Assembly (NCBI RefSeq): GCF_002177115.1
Contig: NZ_MVAG01000122.1
Coordinates: 124,001 to 188,000, forward strand
Origin: Chryseobacterium mucoviscidosis
GTDB taxonomy: Bacteria; Bacteroidota; Bacteroidia; Flavobacteriales; Weeksellaceae
Direction: 5' to 3'
Length of the DNA stretch: 64,000 nt
How positions within the stretch are numbered: position 1 is the first letter of the stretch; the number at the start of each line of letters is the position of its first letter. Shown here piece by piece: positions 43,107 through 50,815 of the stretch. The notes under the pieces were generated by a model, which did not search any database, was not told the origin of the DNA, and worked only from the letters and a program-made list of their open reading frames with translations. Made by a program: the position numbers and the translations under genes.

Positions 43107-43916
43107 ATGATTCAATTAAAAACAATAGACGAATTACGTCTTATGAAAGAAAGTGCCCGTTTGGTTTCCAGAACATTAGGAATGTTGGCGAAAGAAATCA
43201 AACCTGGGATTACCACTTTATATCTGGATAAATTAGCACACGATTTCATCAAGGATCACGGTGCAGAACCTGCATTTTTAGGATATGGAGGATTTCCGTA
43301 CTCTTTGTGTATTTCTCCGAACGATCAGGTTGTGCATGGTTTTCCAAGCAAAGAAGAAATTAAAGAAGGAGATGTACTTTCTGTAGACTGTGGTGCTATT
43401 CTGAACGGTTTCGTAGGCGATCATGCCTATACTTTCGAAATCGGAGAAGTAAAGCAGGAAACCAAAAAATTATTAAAAATAGCCAAAGAATCTCTTTATA
43501 AAGGAATTGAGCAATGTGTAAGAGGAAAGAGAATCGGGGATATTTCCCACGCTATTCAGGCGCACTGCGAAAAAGAAGGGTATGGTGTTGTAAGAGAATT
43601 GGTAGGTCATGGTGTCGGAAGACAGATGCACGAAGATCCGCAGGTTCCGAATTACGGAAGACAGGGAAGCGGAAAAGTGATTAAAGACGGATTAACAATT
43701 GCAATCGAACCCATGATTAATCTGGGAACTGAAAAAGTGAAATTCCATAATGATGGATGGACGGTGACAACTTTAGACAATCAGCCTTCTGCGCACTTCG
43801 AGCACGATGTTGCGGTAATCAACGGAAAACCGGTGCTGCTTTCAACATTCCAGTACATTTATGAAGCTTTGGGAATTGTAAGCGATGAAGAAAAAGCGTT
43901 CCAATTGGATTTTTAA
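43107..43916 (+). CDS. map: Methionine aminopeptidase type I
   Basis: A 269-residue dimetal enzyme that removes the initiator methionine from new proteins. Landmarks: VVHGFPSKEEIKEGDVLSVD with the active-site His, the metal-binding Asp residues in SVDCGAILNGFVGDHAYTF, the His in LVGHGVGRQMHEDP, and the glutamates in IAIEPMINLG and SAHFEHDVAV. Length fits short bacterial type I enzymes. Its TAA stop overlaps the ATG of the following methyltransferase gene (TAATG), so the two are coupled. Confidence 0.96.
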   Translation: MIQLKTIDELRLMKESARLVSRTLGMLAKEIKPGITTLYLDKLAHDFIKDHGAEPAFLGYGGFPYSLCISPNDQVVHGFPSKEEIKEGDVLSVDCGAILNGFVGDHAYTFEIGEVKQETKKLLKIAKESLYKGIEQCVRGKRIGDISHAIQAHCEKEGYGVVRELVGHGVGRQMHEDPQVPNYGRQGSGKVIKDGLTIAIEPMINLGTEKVKFHNDGWTVTTLDNQPSAHFEHDVAVINGKPVLLSTFQYIYEALGIVSDEEKAFQLDF

Positions 43917-44701
43917 TGAAAAAAGTAACTAAACTTTTACTGAATAAAATTCCGCGTCCGATGCTTATTAAAATGAGCATTTGGGCACGACCGCTTATCT
44001 ATCAGTTTTTTAAAGGCGATACGTTTTTTGACCCGATTGACGGAAGATCTTACCGTAAATTTCTTCCTTACGGATACGGAAGTCAGCGCGAAAACGCTTT
44101 GTCGCCGGGAACTTTAAGTCTGGAAAGACACCGTCAGATGTGGTTGTATCTGCAAAATGAAACCGATTTTTTCATTAAAAATTATAAAGTTTTACATATT
44201 GCTCCCGAGCAGGAATTTCTGAGAAAGTTTAAGAGAATGAAAAACTTAAACTACATTTCTGCCGATCTTTTTTCGCCGATTGTAGACGTAAAAGCAGACA
44301 TTCTCGATCTGCCTTTTGAGAATGAAAGTTTCGATATTATTTTTTGCAACCACGTTCTGGAACATATTGAAGATGATGCCAAAGCGATGAGCGAACTGTA
44401 CCGTGTTTTGAGACCGGGAGGTTGGGGAATTCTGCAGGTTCCGATGAAAAATTCTCTGGAAAAAACGTACGAAGATTTTACGATAAAAGATCCGAAAGAA
44501 CGTCAGAAACATTTCGGGCAGTACGATCACGTTCGCTGGTACGGAATGGATTATTTCGACCGACTGAAAAAAGCAGGGTTTGAAACGGATATTAATTTCT
44601 ATTCTAAACAGTTCACCCAGGAGGAAATAAAAAAATACGGGCTTAGAGAAAATGAAATTCTGCCTTTGGTGTATAAAAAATCAAAAACGTCTTCGCAATG
44701 A
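43916..44701 (+). CDS. Class I SAM-dependent methyltransferase
   Basis: A 261-residue cytoplasmic protein of the methyltransferase type-11 group. The SAM-binding region is atypical at its start (KVLHIAPEQEFLRKFK, with a Pro-Glu replacing the glycine loop), followed by YISADLFSPIVDVKADILDLPF, the motif IIFCNHVLEHIEDDAKAMSELYRVLRPGGWGIL, and C-terminal QYDHVRWYGMDYFDRLKKAG. Substrate is unknown. The start ATG overlaps the map stop codon. Its last codons form the left arm of a terminator. Confidence 0.85.
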   Translation: MKKVTKLLLNKIPRPMLIKMSIWARPLIYQFFKGDTFFDPIDGRSYRKFLPYGYGSQRENALSPGTLSLERHRQMWLYLQNETDFFIKNYKVLHIAPEQEFLRKFKRMKNLNYISADLFSPIVDVKADILDLPFENESFDIIFCNHVLEHIEDDAKAMSELYRVLRPGGWGILQVPMKNSLEKTYEDFTIKDPKERQKHFGQYDHVRWYGMDYFDRLKKAGFETDINFYSKQFTQEEIKKYGLRENEILPLVYKKSKTSSQ

Positions 44702-44711
44702 AGACGTTTTT
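44683..44711 (+). terminator. Terminator overlapping the methyltransferase 3' end
   Basis: A 12-bp perfect stem AAAAACGTCTTC with GAAGACGTTTTT around a 5-base loop. The left arm and loop are coding sequence and the TGA stop spans the loop and right arm. Confidence 0.8.
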
Positions 44712-44735
44712 GATGTATTAATGATAACAAACAAT

Positions 44736-45440
44736 TTATTCTTTAATAAACTTCAAAGGTTTTTGTCTTTCAATCATTAAAATATATTGTCCTTTTTCAA
44801 AATTTTGAGTGTCAATTTTTACTTTTTTGTCAGATGTCTTACCTTCATACATCATTTGTCCAAGCATATTGAAAACCTTTACAGGAAGATCATTTTCCAG
44901 ATTTATTACAATTAAATTATCTTTTACAGGATTTTCAAAAGAAATGGTGGCTTTGAGGGTATTCTCTTTTGTAGATAAAATGGAACTGTTGTAATAGATT
45001 TTATTACCATTAGAAGGATTTGTTATAATTAAAGTCTTTCCTGAACCATTGGGAATAACCTGATAATTATAAACCTGACCAATTGCCGGATTAACGTAAA
45101 AATCACAGTTCTTTTGATCATATCCTTGTACAGCCGTCAAATTATTTCCCCAGTAATCTGCCAACGTACATCCTGCAGAACTGTTTTTAATAAAGGAATC
45201 ATCTATCGTAGAAAAGGTAAGCGGTATTCCGGAAACATTAAAATATTTGGAAGTAAAAACGTTGCTTCCCGATGAATTCGAAAATGTAGAAGGCTGAAGA
45301 GACTGATCCATCGTAGGAGTAACGGTTGTTTGTCCTCCTATAATCATTTGTGAAATATACCAGTTTGTATTGAATAGTTGGGAACTATTCTGTGCAAAGA
45401 TAAGACTGCTTGTAAATAACAATAGTAAAGTTTTTTTCAT
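44736..45440 (-). CDS. Secreted protein of unknown function with T9SS sorting tail
   Basis: A 234-residue exported protein. Signal peptide ends SLIFAQ; the mature region starts SSQLFNTNWYISQMIIGGQ, a pattern seen in flavobacterial META-like or lipocalin-like surface domains. It has two cysteines (SAGCTLADYWGN and QKNCDFYVNP). Residues about 155-234 form a T9SS type A sorting domain (NPVKDNLIVINLENDLPVKV, ENQYILMIERQK-like GQYILMIERQ). The binding or catalytic function is unknown. A perfect -7 box lies 15 bases before its ATG. Confidence 0.75.
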   Translation of the reverse strand: MKKTLLLLFTSSLIFAQNSSQLFNTNWYISQMIIGGQTTVTPTMDQSLQPSTFSNSSGSNVFTSKYFNVSGIPLTFSTIDDSFIKNSSAGCTLADYWGNNLTAVQGYDQKNCDFYVNPAIGQVYNYQVIPNGSGKTLIITNPSNGNKIYYNSSILSTKENTLKATISFENPVKDNLIVINLENDLPVKVFNMLGQMMYEGKTSDKKVKIDTQNFEKGQYILMIERQKPLKFIKE

Positions 45441-45454
45441 GGTTGAAATTTTCT

Positions 45455-45462
45455 CAAAGATA
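45455..45462 (-). promoter_or_regulatory. -7 promoter box of the T9SS protein gene
   Basis: Minus-strand TATCTTTG, a perfect TAnnTTTG match, 14 bases before the ATG at 45440. Confidence 0.5.
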
Positions 45463-45566
45463 ATTAAAATTATAAACTTTCTGTAATAAAAAAACCGCTT
45501 TCAAGTTCTGAAAACTGCTTTGCTATAAAGCATTTAACAAGATTATAAATTTATCTTTAATTTTTT

Positions 45567-45896
45567 TTAATGTGCAGAAACAGCTTTCAGTCCAACCACA
45601 GATCCTATTAAAGTCACAATAAAGAAAATTCTCCAGAAGCTTACCGGATCGTTAAAAAAGAAAATTCCCATTAAAACAGTTCCTACCGCTCCAATTCCTG
45701 TCCAGACGGCATAAGCGGTTCCGATAGGTAAGGTTTGGGTGGCTTTAATCAGTAAAAGCATACTTACCGTTAAAGAGATCAGAAAACCTGCAAACCAAAA
45801 GTACATTGTTGTTCCGCTTGTTTCTTTTACTTTTCCCAAACATGAAGCAAAGGCAACTTCAAATAGTCCTGCAATAATCAAGATGATCCAATTCAT
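45567..45896 (-). CDS. SMR-family small multidrug/guanidinium exporter (SugE/Gdx-like)
   Basis: A 109-residue inner-membrane protein with four transmembrane helices. The essential membrane glutamate is Glu13 in AGLFEVAFASCLG, and the signature GTAYAVWTGIGAVGTVLMG is present. The small multidrug resistance family exports cations in exchange for protons as dual-topology or homodimeric proteins. The GTAYAVWTGIGAVG segment fits both Gdx and EmrE types, so the substrate (guanidinium or quaternary amines) is not settled. A Crp-type regulator gene lies upstream in the same direction. Confidence 0.88.
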   Translation of the reverse strand: MNWIILIIAGLFEVAFASCLGKVKETSGTTMYFWFAGFLISLTVSMLLLIKATQTLPIGTAYAVWTGIGAVGTVLMGIFFFNDPVSFWRIFFIVTLIGSVVGLKAVSAH

Positions 45897-45984
45897 TTTT
45901 CTGTAATTTTCAAATGCAAAGTTCCGTAATTTGGAAAGAATAAAATTTTACAATTGTTAAAAAATCTACTGTAAAGATTAGATC

Positions 45985-46022
45985 TCATCTATCCACTCTC
46001 TCCAACCCTCAAACTCTCAAAC
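45985..46022. repeat. Short CT-rich direct repeat
   Basis: The gap between the SMR and Crp-type genes contains CTCTCCAACCC followed by TCAAACTCTCAAAC, a small direct repeat of the kind scattered between flavobacterial genes. Confidence 0.35.
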
Positions 46023-46023
46023 G

Positions 46024-46590
46024 CTACAGCTTAATCTCCGCTCTTATTCTGCTCAGGCTTACCTGCGAAATCCCTAAATAAGAAGCAATATACCCAAGCT
46101 GAACCCTTCTGATCAGGTCAGGTTTATTTTTTACAAGATCTTTATATCTTTCAAGAGCCGTTTTATATTGTCTAGAAATAATCAGTTCTTCGGTTTTTAC
46201 CAATTCTCTTTCCGCAAACTTTCTTCCCCAATTGGCTATATGAATATCCTCGTTGAATAATTTTTTAAGGTGTTCTGTTTCCAGTTTGTAGAATTCGCAG
46301 TTTTCCAGCAGTTCAATATTTTCGTATCCGGGATTATTTTCCACATAACTTTTCATGGAAACCACAGGTTCGCCTTCACTTCCGAACCAGAACGTAATGT
46401 CTCTGTCTTCTGTGGATGCGTATGCGCGTACAATTCCTTTTTTTAAAAAATAGATATGAGGAATTACTTTTTCAGCTTCCATCAGACAGAAATTTTTGGG
46501 ATAAGAAACTTCTGTAATGTATTGTTTCAGTTTTATTTTTGAGATTTCGGGAAGTAAATAAATGCGGTCGAGAATTTCGTCAATTTCCAT
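46024..46590 (-). CDS. Crp/Fnr-family transcriptional regulator
   Basis: A 188-residue protein with an N-terminal cyclic-nucleotide-binding-like fold (LMEAEKVIPHIYFLKKGIVRAY, DITFWFGSEGEPVVSM) and a C-terminal helix-turn-helix (LIRRVQLGYIASYLGISQVSLSRIRAE). It lacks the cysteine cluster of Fnr, and cAMP-binding residues cannot be confirmed, so the effector is unknown. In flavobacteria this subgroup is often annotated as a stress or envelope regulator. It is upstream of the SMR exporter gene (127-bp gap) and could regulate it; that is inference. Confidence 0.85.
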   Translation of the reverse strand: MEIDEILDRIYLLPEISKIKLKQYITEVSYPKNFCLMEAEKVIPHIYFLKKGIVRAYASTEDRDITFWFGSEGEPVVSMKSYVENNPGYENIELLENCEFYKLETEHLKKLFNEDIHIANWGRKFAERELVKTEELIISRQYKTALERYKDLVKNKPDLIRRVQLGYIASYLGISQVSLSRIRAEIKL

Positions 46591-46934
46591 AATTAAGTCT
46601 TGGATAATTTGTCTAAAATATTGGTTTTAACAACAGAAAACAAGAAAATTATTCTCCTGTGTTTTGAATTAAATTAAAAATTAAGTAAATTTAGAAGATC
46701 AAACGTTTAACCAGAATAACAGTCAGGAAGTAAACGATGATTGATATTGAATTAATATACCAATAATTTAAATTTGAAATTAATTTTAACTGATTGATTT
46801 TTAATGTTTTGAATTTTATTTTATTTCGGTTTCGAAAAACTGCCAATCTACAATTATTTTCAAAACGACCAAAAAAAACTTCTATTGTTTTTTATATTTT
46901 TTATGAAATATTTTTGCATCAAAGTCAGAAAATT
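46591..46934. promoter_or_regulatory. Divergent regulatory region with LacI-operator-like palindromes
   Basis: This 344-bp gap between the Crp-type gene and the LacI gene has no coding sequence. It contains two CG-centred palindromes typical of LacI-family operators: AAACGTTT at 46701-46708 and TTTCGAAA at 46830-46837, the latter in CGGTTTCGAAAAACTG. The second is 55 bases upstream of the LacI -33 element. Autoregulation by the LacI protein is inference. Confidence 0.4.
46885..46916 (+). promoter_or_regulatory. Promoter of the LacI-fructokinase operon
   Basis: TTG at 46885-46887, a 21-bp spacer, and TATTTTTG at 46909-46916, matching the Bacteroidetes consensus. The ATG at 46935 is 18 bases downstream, which supports this start over the longer frame from 46794. 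Confidence 0.6.
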
Positions 46935-47933
46935 ATGAAAAGAGCTTCTATTAAAGACATAGCAAGAATTGCAGAAGTTTCTGTGGCTACTGTTTCCTAT
47001 GTTCTCAACAAAAAAGAAGGAAGCAGAATTAGTGAAGCCACAAAAACAAGGATTCTGGATGTGGCAAAAAGCATTAATTATACCCCGAATAAAATTGCCA
47101 AAAGTCTGAAAATGAATAAGACCAAGCTAATCGGGTTGATTGTTGCAGATATTTCAAACGACTTTTACTCCAACATTGCAAGAAATATTGAAGATGAAGC
47201 GATGAAGTTGGGGTACACACTTCTGATCGGAAGCTGCGATGAAAATCCTGAAAAATTTAAAAAACTGACAGAGCTTTTCTCAGAACAGCAGGTCGACGGA
47301 ATGATTATCGCCCCGGTTGTGGATTCGGATGAAGCCATCAATAAACTCATTCAGGAAGAATATCCGATTGTAACCATCGACCGTTATCTTAAAAATGTAA
47401 GTTTACCGGGAGTAATGATCAATAATTCAGAAATTTCAGAACAGATCTGCGATCATCTGGTGAAAAAAGACTTTGACGAAATTATTTATGTAGGTTACAA
47501 TACAGAACTTCCTCATTTGCTGGACAGACAGGACGGTTTTGACCGAAGAATTGCAAAATCTGATATTTCGGCGAAAAGAATCTTAATCGGAATTCATAAT
47601 ATTACGGAAGAAGTGCATCAGAAAATGCAGGAAAATCTGGATCTTTCCAAAAAAACAGCCATCTATTTTTCAAGTAATAAACTGGGAATTGCAGGACTCA
47701 GATATTTAATCGATCATAGTATCAGTGTTCCCGAACAGGTTTCATTGGTGGCGTTCGACGAAACAGAAGCCTATTATCTTTTCCCGACGGAAGTTTCATT
47801 TGTACAGCAGCCATTGTATGATATGGCAAGAGAATCGGTAAAACTTTTGGATAATCAAATAAACAATTATACAACAAACGGAAAAAGAGTAACTTTCCAT
47901 GCTAAATTTATGGAAAGAAGTTCTGTAAAATAA
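46935..47933 (+). CDS. LacI-family transcriptional regulator
   Basis: A 332-residue repressor. The N-terminal helix-turn-helix is KRASIKDIARIAEVSVATVS, followed by the hinge helix KINYTPNKIAKSLK-like SINYTPNKIAKSLK, and a periplasmic-binding-protein-like sugar-sensing domain (IGLIVADISNDFYSNIARNI, QVDGMIIAPVVDSDEAI, VSLVAFDETEAYY). The longer frame from 46794 covers the promoter and is not protein-like. It is four bases before a fructokinase gene, so it probably controls sugar use; fructose or sucrose is suggested by the kinase. No transporter or hydrolase accompanies it here. Confidence 0.92.
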   Translation: MKRASIKDIARIAEVSVATVSYVLNKKEGSRISEATKTRILDVAKSINYTPNKIAKSLKMNKTKLIGLIVADISNDFYSNIARNIEDEAMKLGYTLLIGSCDENPEKFKKLTELFSEQQVDGMIIAPVVDSDEAINKLIQEEYPIVTIDRYLKNVSLPGVMINNSEISEQICDHLVKKDFDEIIYVGYNTELPHLLDRQDGFDRRIAKSDISAKRILIGIHNITEEVHQKMQENLDLSKKTAIYFSSNKLGIAGLRYLIDHSISVPEQVSLVAFDETEAYYLFPTEVSFVQQPLYDMARESVKLLDNQINNYTTNGKRVTFHAKFMERSSVK

Positions 47934-47937
47934 TAAA

Positions 47938-48861
47938 ATGATAATGACAGAAGAGGTAATGACGACAGAAAAAAGACCTTATATTGTATGTTTTGGTGAA
48001 GTTTTGTGGGATATTTTCCCGGAAGGTTCAAGAGCAGGAGGCGCACCTTTTAATGTGGCATATAATGTTCATAAAATGGGCATTGATGTAAAAATGCTGA
48101 GCAGAATTGGCAAGGATGAACTGGGAGAAAAATTAACCGATAAAATTAAAAGTTGGGAGATTACCACAGATTTTATTCAGGTAGATGAAGTTCATCCTAC
48201 GAGTACGGTGATCGCTAAAATTGATGAACACAATGAAGCGAGCTACGAAATCGTTGAAAATGTAGCATGGGATTTTATAGATTTCCTTCCTGAACACCAA
48301 AATTTGGTTGCCAATGCAGAAGCTTTTGTCTTCGGAAGTCTTTCTGCCAGAAATGCAAAGACCAGAGAAACTTTGCTTCAACTGCTTGAATTGGCAAAGC
48401 TGAAAATTTTTGATGTGAATTTCAGACCGCCTTTCATCGATTTTGAATTCATTAAAATATTGTTGAATAAAGCCGATATTGTAAAGATGAACAAAGCGGA
48501 AATGAAGCAGATCCTTGAATTTATGGGTGAAGAATATACAAGTGAAGAAGAAAGTGTTGTATTCATTCAGAAAGAATTTAAAGTTAATGAAATTATTTTA
48601 ACCAAAGGAAGCAAAGGCGCGGGTTATTTTGTGGGAGATCAAAATTACAGTTTTCCTGCCGTTTCCATCACCATTGCAGATACAGTGGGAAGCGGCGATT
48701 CTTTTCTTGCCGGTTTTATTTCCAAAAGAATTCAGAATCAGGAGCCTGAAGAAATTATTAAGGAAGGAATTGCTTTAGGAGCTTTCATTACTTCAAAATC
48801 AGGGGCGTGTCCGGATTATAGTTATTCCGAATTTCAAGAATTTAAAGAATCAAAATTCTAA
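47938..48861 (+). CDS. PfkB-family sugar kinase (fructokinase-like)
   Basis: A 307-residue ribokinase-family kinase. Signatures are the N-terminal YIVCFGEVLWDIFPEGSRAG and GAPFNVAYNV for sugar binding, and the C-terminal PfkB motif DTVGSGDSFLAGFISK with the catalytic Asp in GSGDSF. It phosphorylates a hexose, most likely fructose, using ATP in the cytoplasm; specificity is inferred from similarity. It is the second gene of a LacI-led pair with a four-base gap. Several in-frame ATGs occur in the first eight codons, so the exact start is not certain. Confidence 0.88.
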   Translation: MIMTEEVMTTEKRPYIVCFGEVLWDIFPEGSRAGGAPFNVAYNVHKMGIDVKMLSRIGKDELGEKLTDKIKSWEITTDFIQVDEVHPTSTVIAKIDEHNEASYEIVENVAWDFIDFLPEHQNLVANAEAFVFGSLSARNAKTRETLLQLLELAKLKIFDVNFRPPFIDFEFIKILLNKADIVKMNKAEMKQILEFMGEEYTSEEESVVFIQKEFKVNEIILTKGSKGAGYFVGDQNYSFPAVSITIADTVGSGDSFLAGFISKRIQNQEPEEIIKEGIALGAFITSKSGACPDYSYSEFQEFKESKF

Positions 48862-48870
48862 TAAAAAATT

Positions 48871-48899
48871 AAAGACTTTTTCAGACCGGAAAAGTCTTT
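48871..48899 (+). terminator. Terminator after the fructokinase gene
   Basis: A 10-bp perfect stem AAAGACTTTT with AAAAGTCTTT around a 9-base loop, followed by a T run, nine bases after the stop codon. Confidence 0.85.
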
Positions 48900-48947
48900 T
48901 TTGTCGGTAAAAGTTTCCAATTAATTCCAAAGACCGATTAAGTTTAG

Positions 48948-48955
48948 TAACTTTG
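48948..48955 (+). promoter_or_regulatory. -7 promoter box of era
   Basis: TAACTTTG, a perfect TAnnTTTG match, 20 bases before the era ATG. Confidence 0.5.
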
Positions 48956-48975
48956 CAAATCCTAATATAATTTTT

Positions 48976-49851
48976 ATGCACAAAGCAGGATTTGTAAATA
49001 TAGTCGGAAAGCCCAATGCCGGAAAATCTACCTTGTTGAATCAACTGATGGGGGAGAAACTGGCGATTGTAACCCAAAAGGCTCAGACAACACGCCACAG
49101 AATTTTCGGAATTTATAATGAAGAAGACTTACAGATCGTATTTTCAGATACTCCCGGAGTTCTGGATCCGAAATACGGTTTACAGGAAAAAATGATGGAT
49201 TTTGTAAAGGATTCTTTGCAGGATGCCGATGTTTTCCTTTTTATTGTGGATGTTACCGACAAAGCTGAACCTTCGGAATTTCTGATTGATAAGCTGAATA
49301 AAATTCCTGTGCCTGTTTTGCTTTTGCTGAATAAAGTAGACCAGACCAACCAGGAAGGTCTGGAAAAACTGGTAGAAACATGGCATGAAAGAATCCCGAA
49401 AGCGGAAATTCTGCCTATTTCTGCATTAAATGCTTTTAATACAGAGATTATTTTACCAAAGCTTAAATCTTTACTGCCGGAAAATCCGCCTTATTACGAT
49501 AAAGATCAGTATACGGACAAGCCCGAAAGATTCTTTGTAAATGAGGCAATCCGCGAGAAAATCCTTTTGAATTACGAAAAAGAAATTCCGTATTCTGTGG
49601 AAGTGGTTACGGAGCAGTTCAAGGAAAAGGAAGGAATTATCTTCATCGATTCTATTATTTATGTGGAAAGAGATACCCAGAAAGGAATTATCATCGGACA
49701 TAAAGGAGAAGCAATTAAAAAAGTAGGAACAGAATCCAGACTGGATCTTGAAAAATTCTTCAATAAAAAAATTCACCTGAACCTTTTTGTTAAAGTAAAA
49801 AAAGACTGGAGAAAAAACGACAGAGATTTGAAAAATTTTGGATACAGATAG
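48976..49851 (+). CDS. era: GTPase Era (16S rRNA binding, 30S maturation)
   Basis: A 291-residue GTPase of standard length. G1 is GKPNAGKSTLLNQL, G2 is the TTRHR segment after TQKAQ, G3 is DTPGVLDPK, and G4 is LLNKVDQTN. The C-terminal KH domain (residues about 200-290) has IIYVERDTQKGIIIGHKGEA, which binds the 3' end of 16S rRNA. Era is essential in many bacteria for 30S ribosome assembly. The gene has its own promoter; the downstream DoxX gene is separated by 68 bases. Confidence 0.97.
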   Translation: MHKAGFVNIVGKPNAGKSTLLNQLMGEKLAIVTQKAQTTRHRIFGIYNEEDLQIVFSDTPGVLDPKYGLQEKMMDFVKDSLQDADVFLFIVDVTDKAEPSEFLIDKLNKIPVPVLLLLNKVDQTNQEGLEKLVETWHERIPKAEILPISALNAFNTEIILPKLKSLLPENPPYYDKDQYTDKPERFFVNEAIREKILLNYEKEIPYSVEVVTEQFKEKEGIIFIDSIIYVERDTQKGIIIGHKGEAIKKVGTESRLDLEKFFNKKIHLNLFVKVKKDWRKNDRDLKNFGYR

Positions 49852-49919
49852 ACTAAAAACCATCTAAAAACCGTTCTATTAGAAGAATTTTCACTATCTT
49901 TAAATGTAAATTGCTTTTA

Positions 49920-50348
49920 ATGAACTATTCGAACACAACAAATTCAGATTCTGTTTTAAAAGATGTTGCATTGCTTATCGTGCGGGTTTTCATTGGTTTT
50001 GCCATGCTCTCTCACGGTTTTCCGAAGCTTCAGATGCTTTTAGAAGGGAAGTCAGACTTTTTTGATTTTTTAGGATTAGGATCGCAGATCACTTTAGGCT
50101 TAACGGTTTTCGCAGAATTTGCCTGTTCAATTCTCCTTATTTTAGGATTGTTTTCAAGAATTTCATTAGGATTTCTGATGTTTACCATGATTATTGCGGG
50201 TTTCGTAGTTCATGGAGCAGATCCTTTTGAAAAGCGGGAAATGAGCCTTATTTATCTTTCCGTCTATCTTTTACTGATGGTTTTCGGAGCTGGAAAATTT
50301 TCAGTCGATTACATGATTGAGAAAAGAAAAAGAGCCAATGATTGGTAA
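49920..50348 (+). CDS. DoxX-family membrane protein
   Basis: A 142-residue inner-membrane protein with four hydrophobic helices (ALLIVRVFIGFAMLSHGFPK, TLGLTVFAEFACSILLILGL, LGFLMFTMIIAGFVVHGADP, LSVYLLLMVFGAGKFSVDY). The DoxX/DoxD-like family includes subunits of archaeal quinol oxidases and bacterial proteins with redox or oxidative-stress roles; the exact activity here is unknown. The ATG at 49920 was chosen over a TTG three codons upstream. A hairpin terminator follows. Confidence 0.85.
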   Translation: MNYSNTTNSDSVLKDVALLIVRVFIGFAMLSHGFPKLQMLLEGKSDFFDFLGLGSQITLGLTVFAEFACSILLILGLFSRISLGFLMFTMIIAGFVVHGADPFEKREMSLIYLSVYLLLMVFGAGKFSVDYMIEKRKRANDW

Positions 50349-50368
50349 TGATTTTTACAATATAAATT

Positions 50369-50400
50369 AAAAAGAGCAGTTGTTTTCAACCGCTCTTTTT
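50369..50400. terminator. Terminator after the DoxX gene
   Basis: AAAAAGAGC, mismatch, GTTG pair with CAAC, mismatch, GCTCTTTTT around a TTTT loop. It lies 20 bases after the DoxX stop and can work in both directions. Confidence 0.8.
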
Positions 50401-50407
50401 TGTTTTT

Positions 50408-50479
50408 CTAAGGGTTGCAGGGAAGATTGGACGGAATGCAGCTCCATTTCGGAAGTTCACTCGTTTCATCGATTTTCAT
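50408..50479 (-). CDS. Possible short cysteine-containing peptide ORF or remnant
   Basis: A 23-residue frame, MKIDETSELPKWSCIPSNLP followed by CNP and a stop. The terminator at 50369-50400 is eight bases beyond its stop on the minus strand. The frame just upstream (ATG ATC GTC GGA GAT) ends in TGA overlapping this ATG by ATGA; one extra base would join them into one peptide with three cysteines. It may therefore be a decayed or a genuine short peptide gene. I do not recognise it. Confidence 0.25.
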   Translation of the reverse strand: MKIDETSELPKWSCIPSNLPCNP

Positions 50480-50581
50480 GCAGGGTTTGTATCTCCGACG
50501 ATCATTTTACAAAGTTCATTTCATTCTAATTTTTTTATGATTTTCCGTTATTTAACATAACTGAAATTCTTTGAGTTTTTT

Positions 50582-50656
50582 GCTGAGTGAAACGCCTTTG
50601 CGAACTTAAAAACAGTTGGTATTTAAAATAATCTTAGCGATTCTCTGCGTTAAAAA
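50582..50656. repeat. Dispersed intergenic repeat, CTTTGCG family, copy B
   Basis: Carries GTGAAACGCCTTTGCGAA at 50587-50604, identical to copy A at 39453-39470, and continues with TTAAA, AAAATAATCTTAGCGA and CTCTGCGTTAAA, aligning with copy A over roughly 75 bp. Confidence 0.65.
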
Positions 50657-50815
50657 GCGGTATAATTAATAAAGGATTTATTTAAATTTTTCATAATAAT
50701 TCTGAATTTGATGAATACTAAAGATAATATTATTTTGTTAAATCACGTAGAGGTGTTTTAATATATCCTTGCATATTCTCTAATTTTCATTAATTTCGTG
50801 GAAATTGAAATTATT

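Larger units (their letters stand above)
50401..50815. other. Intergenic region before the S9 peptidase gene
   Basis: Apart from the short peptide frame (50408-50479), the repeat copy B (50582-50656) and a promoter-like pair (TTG at 50769-50771, TAATTTCG at 50791-50798, spacer 19 bp) before the S9 peptidase, nothing could be assigned in this stretch of about 415 bp. The segment AATGCAGCTCCAT near 50435 also occurs at 59640-59652. Confidence 0.5.

Noticed and set aside
45481-45520. Possible hairpin terminator AAACCGCTTTC...GAAAACTGCTTT
   Set aside because: The two arms do not pair well (two mismatches and an unequal length), so it was not listed as a terminator.
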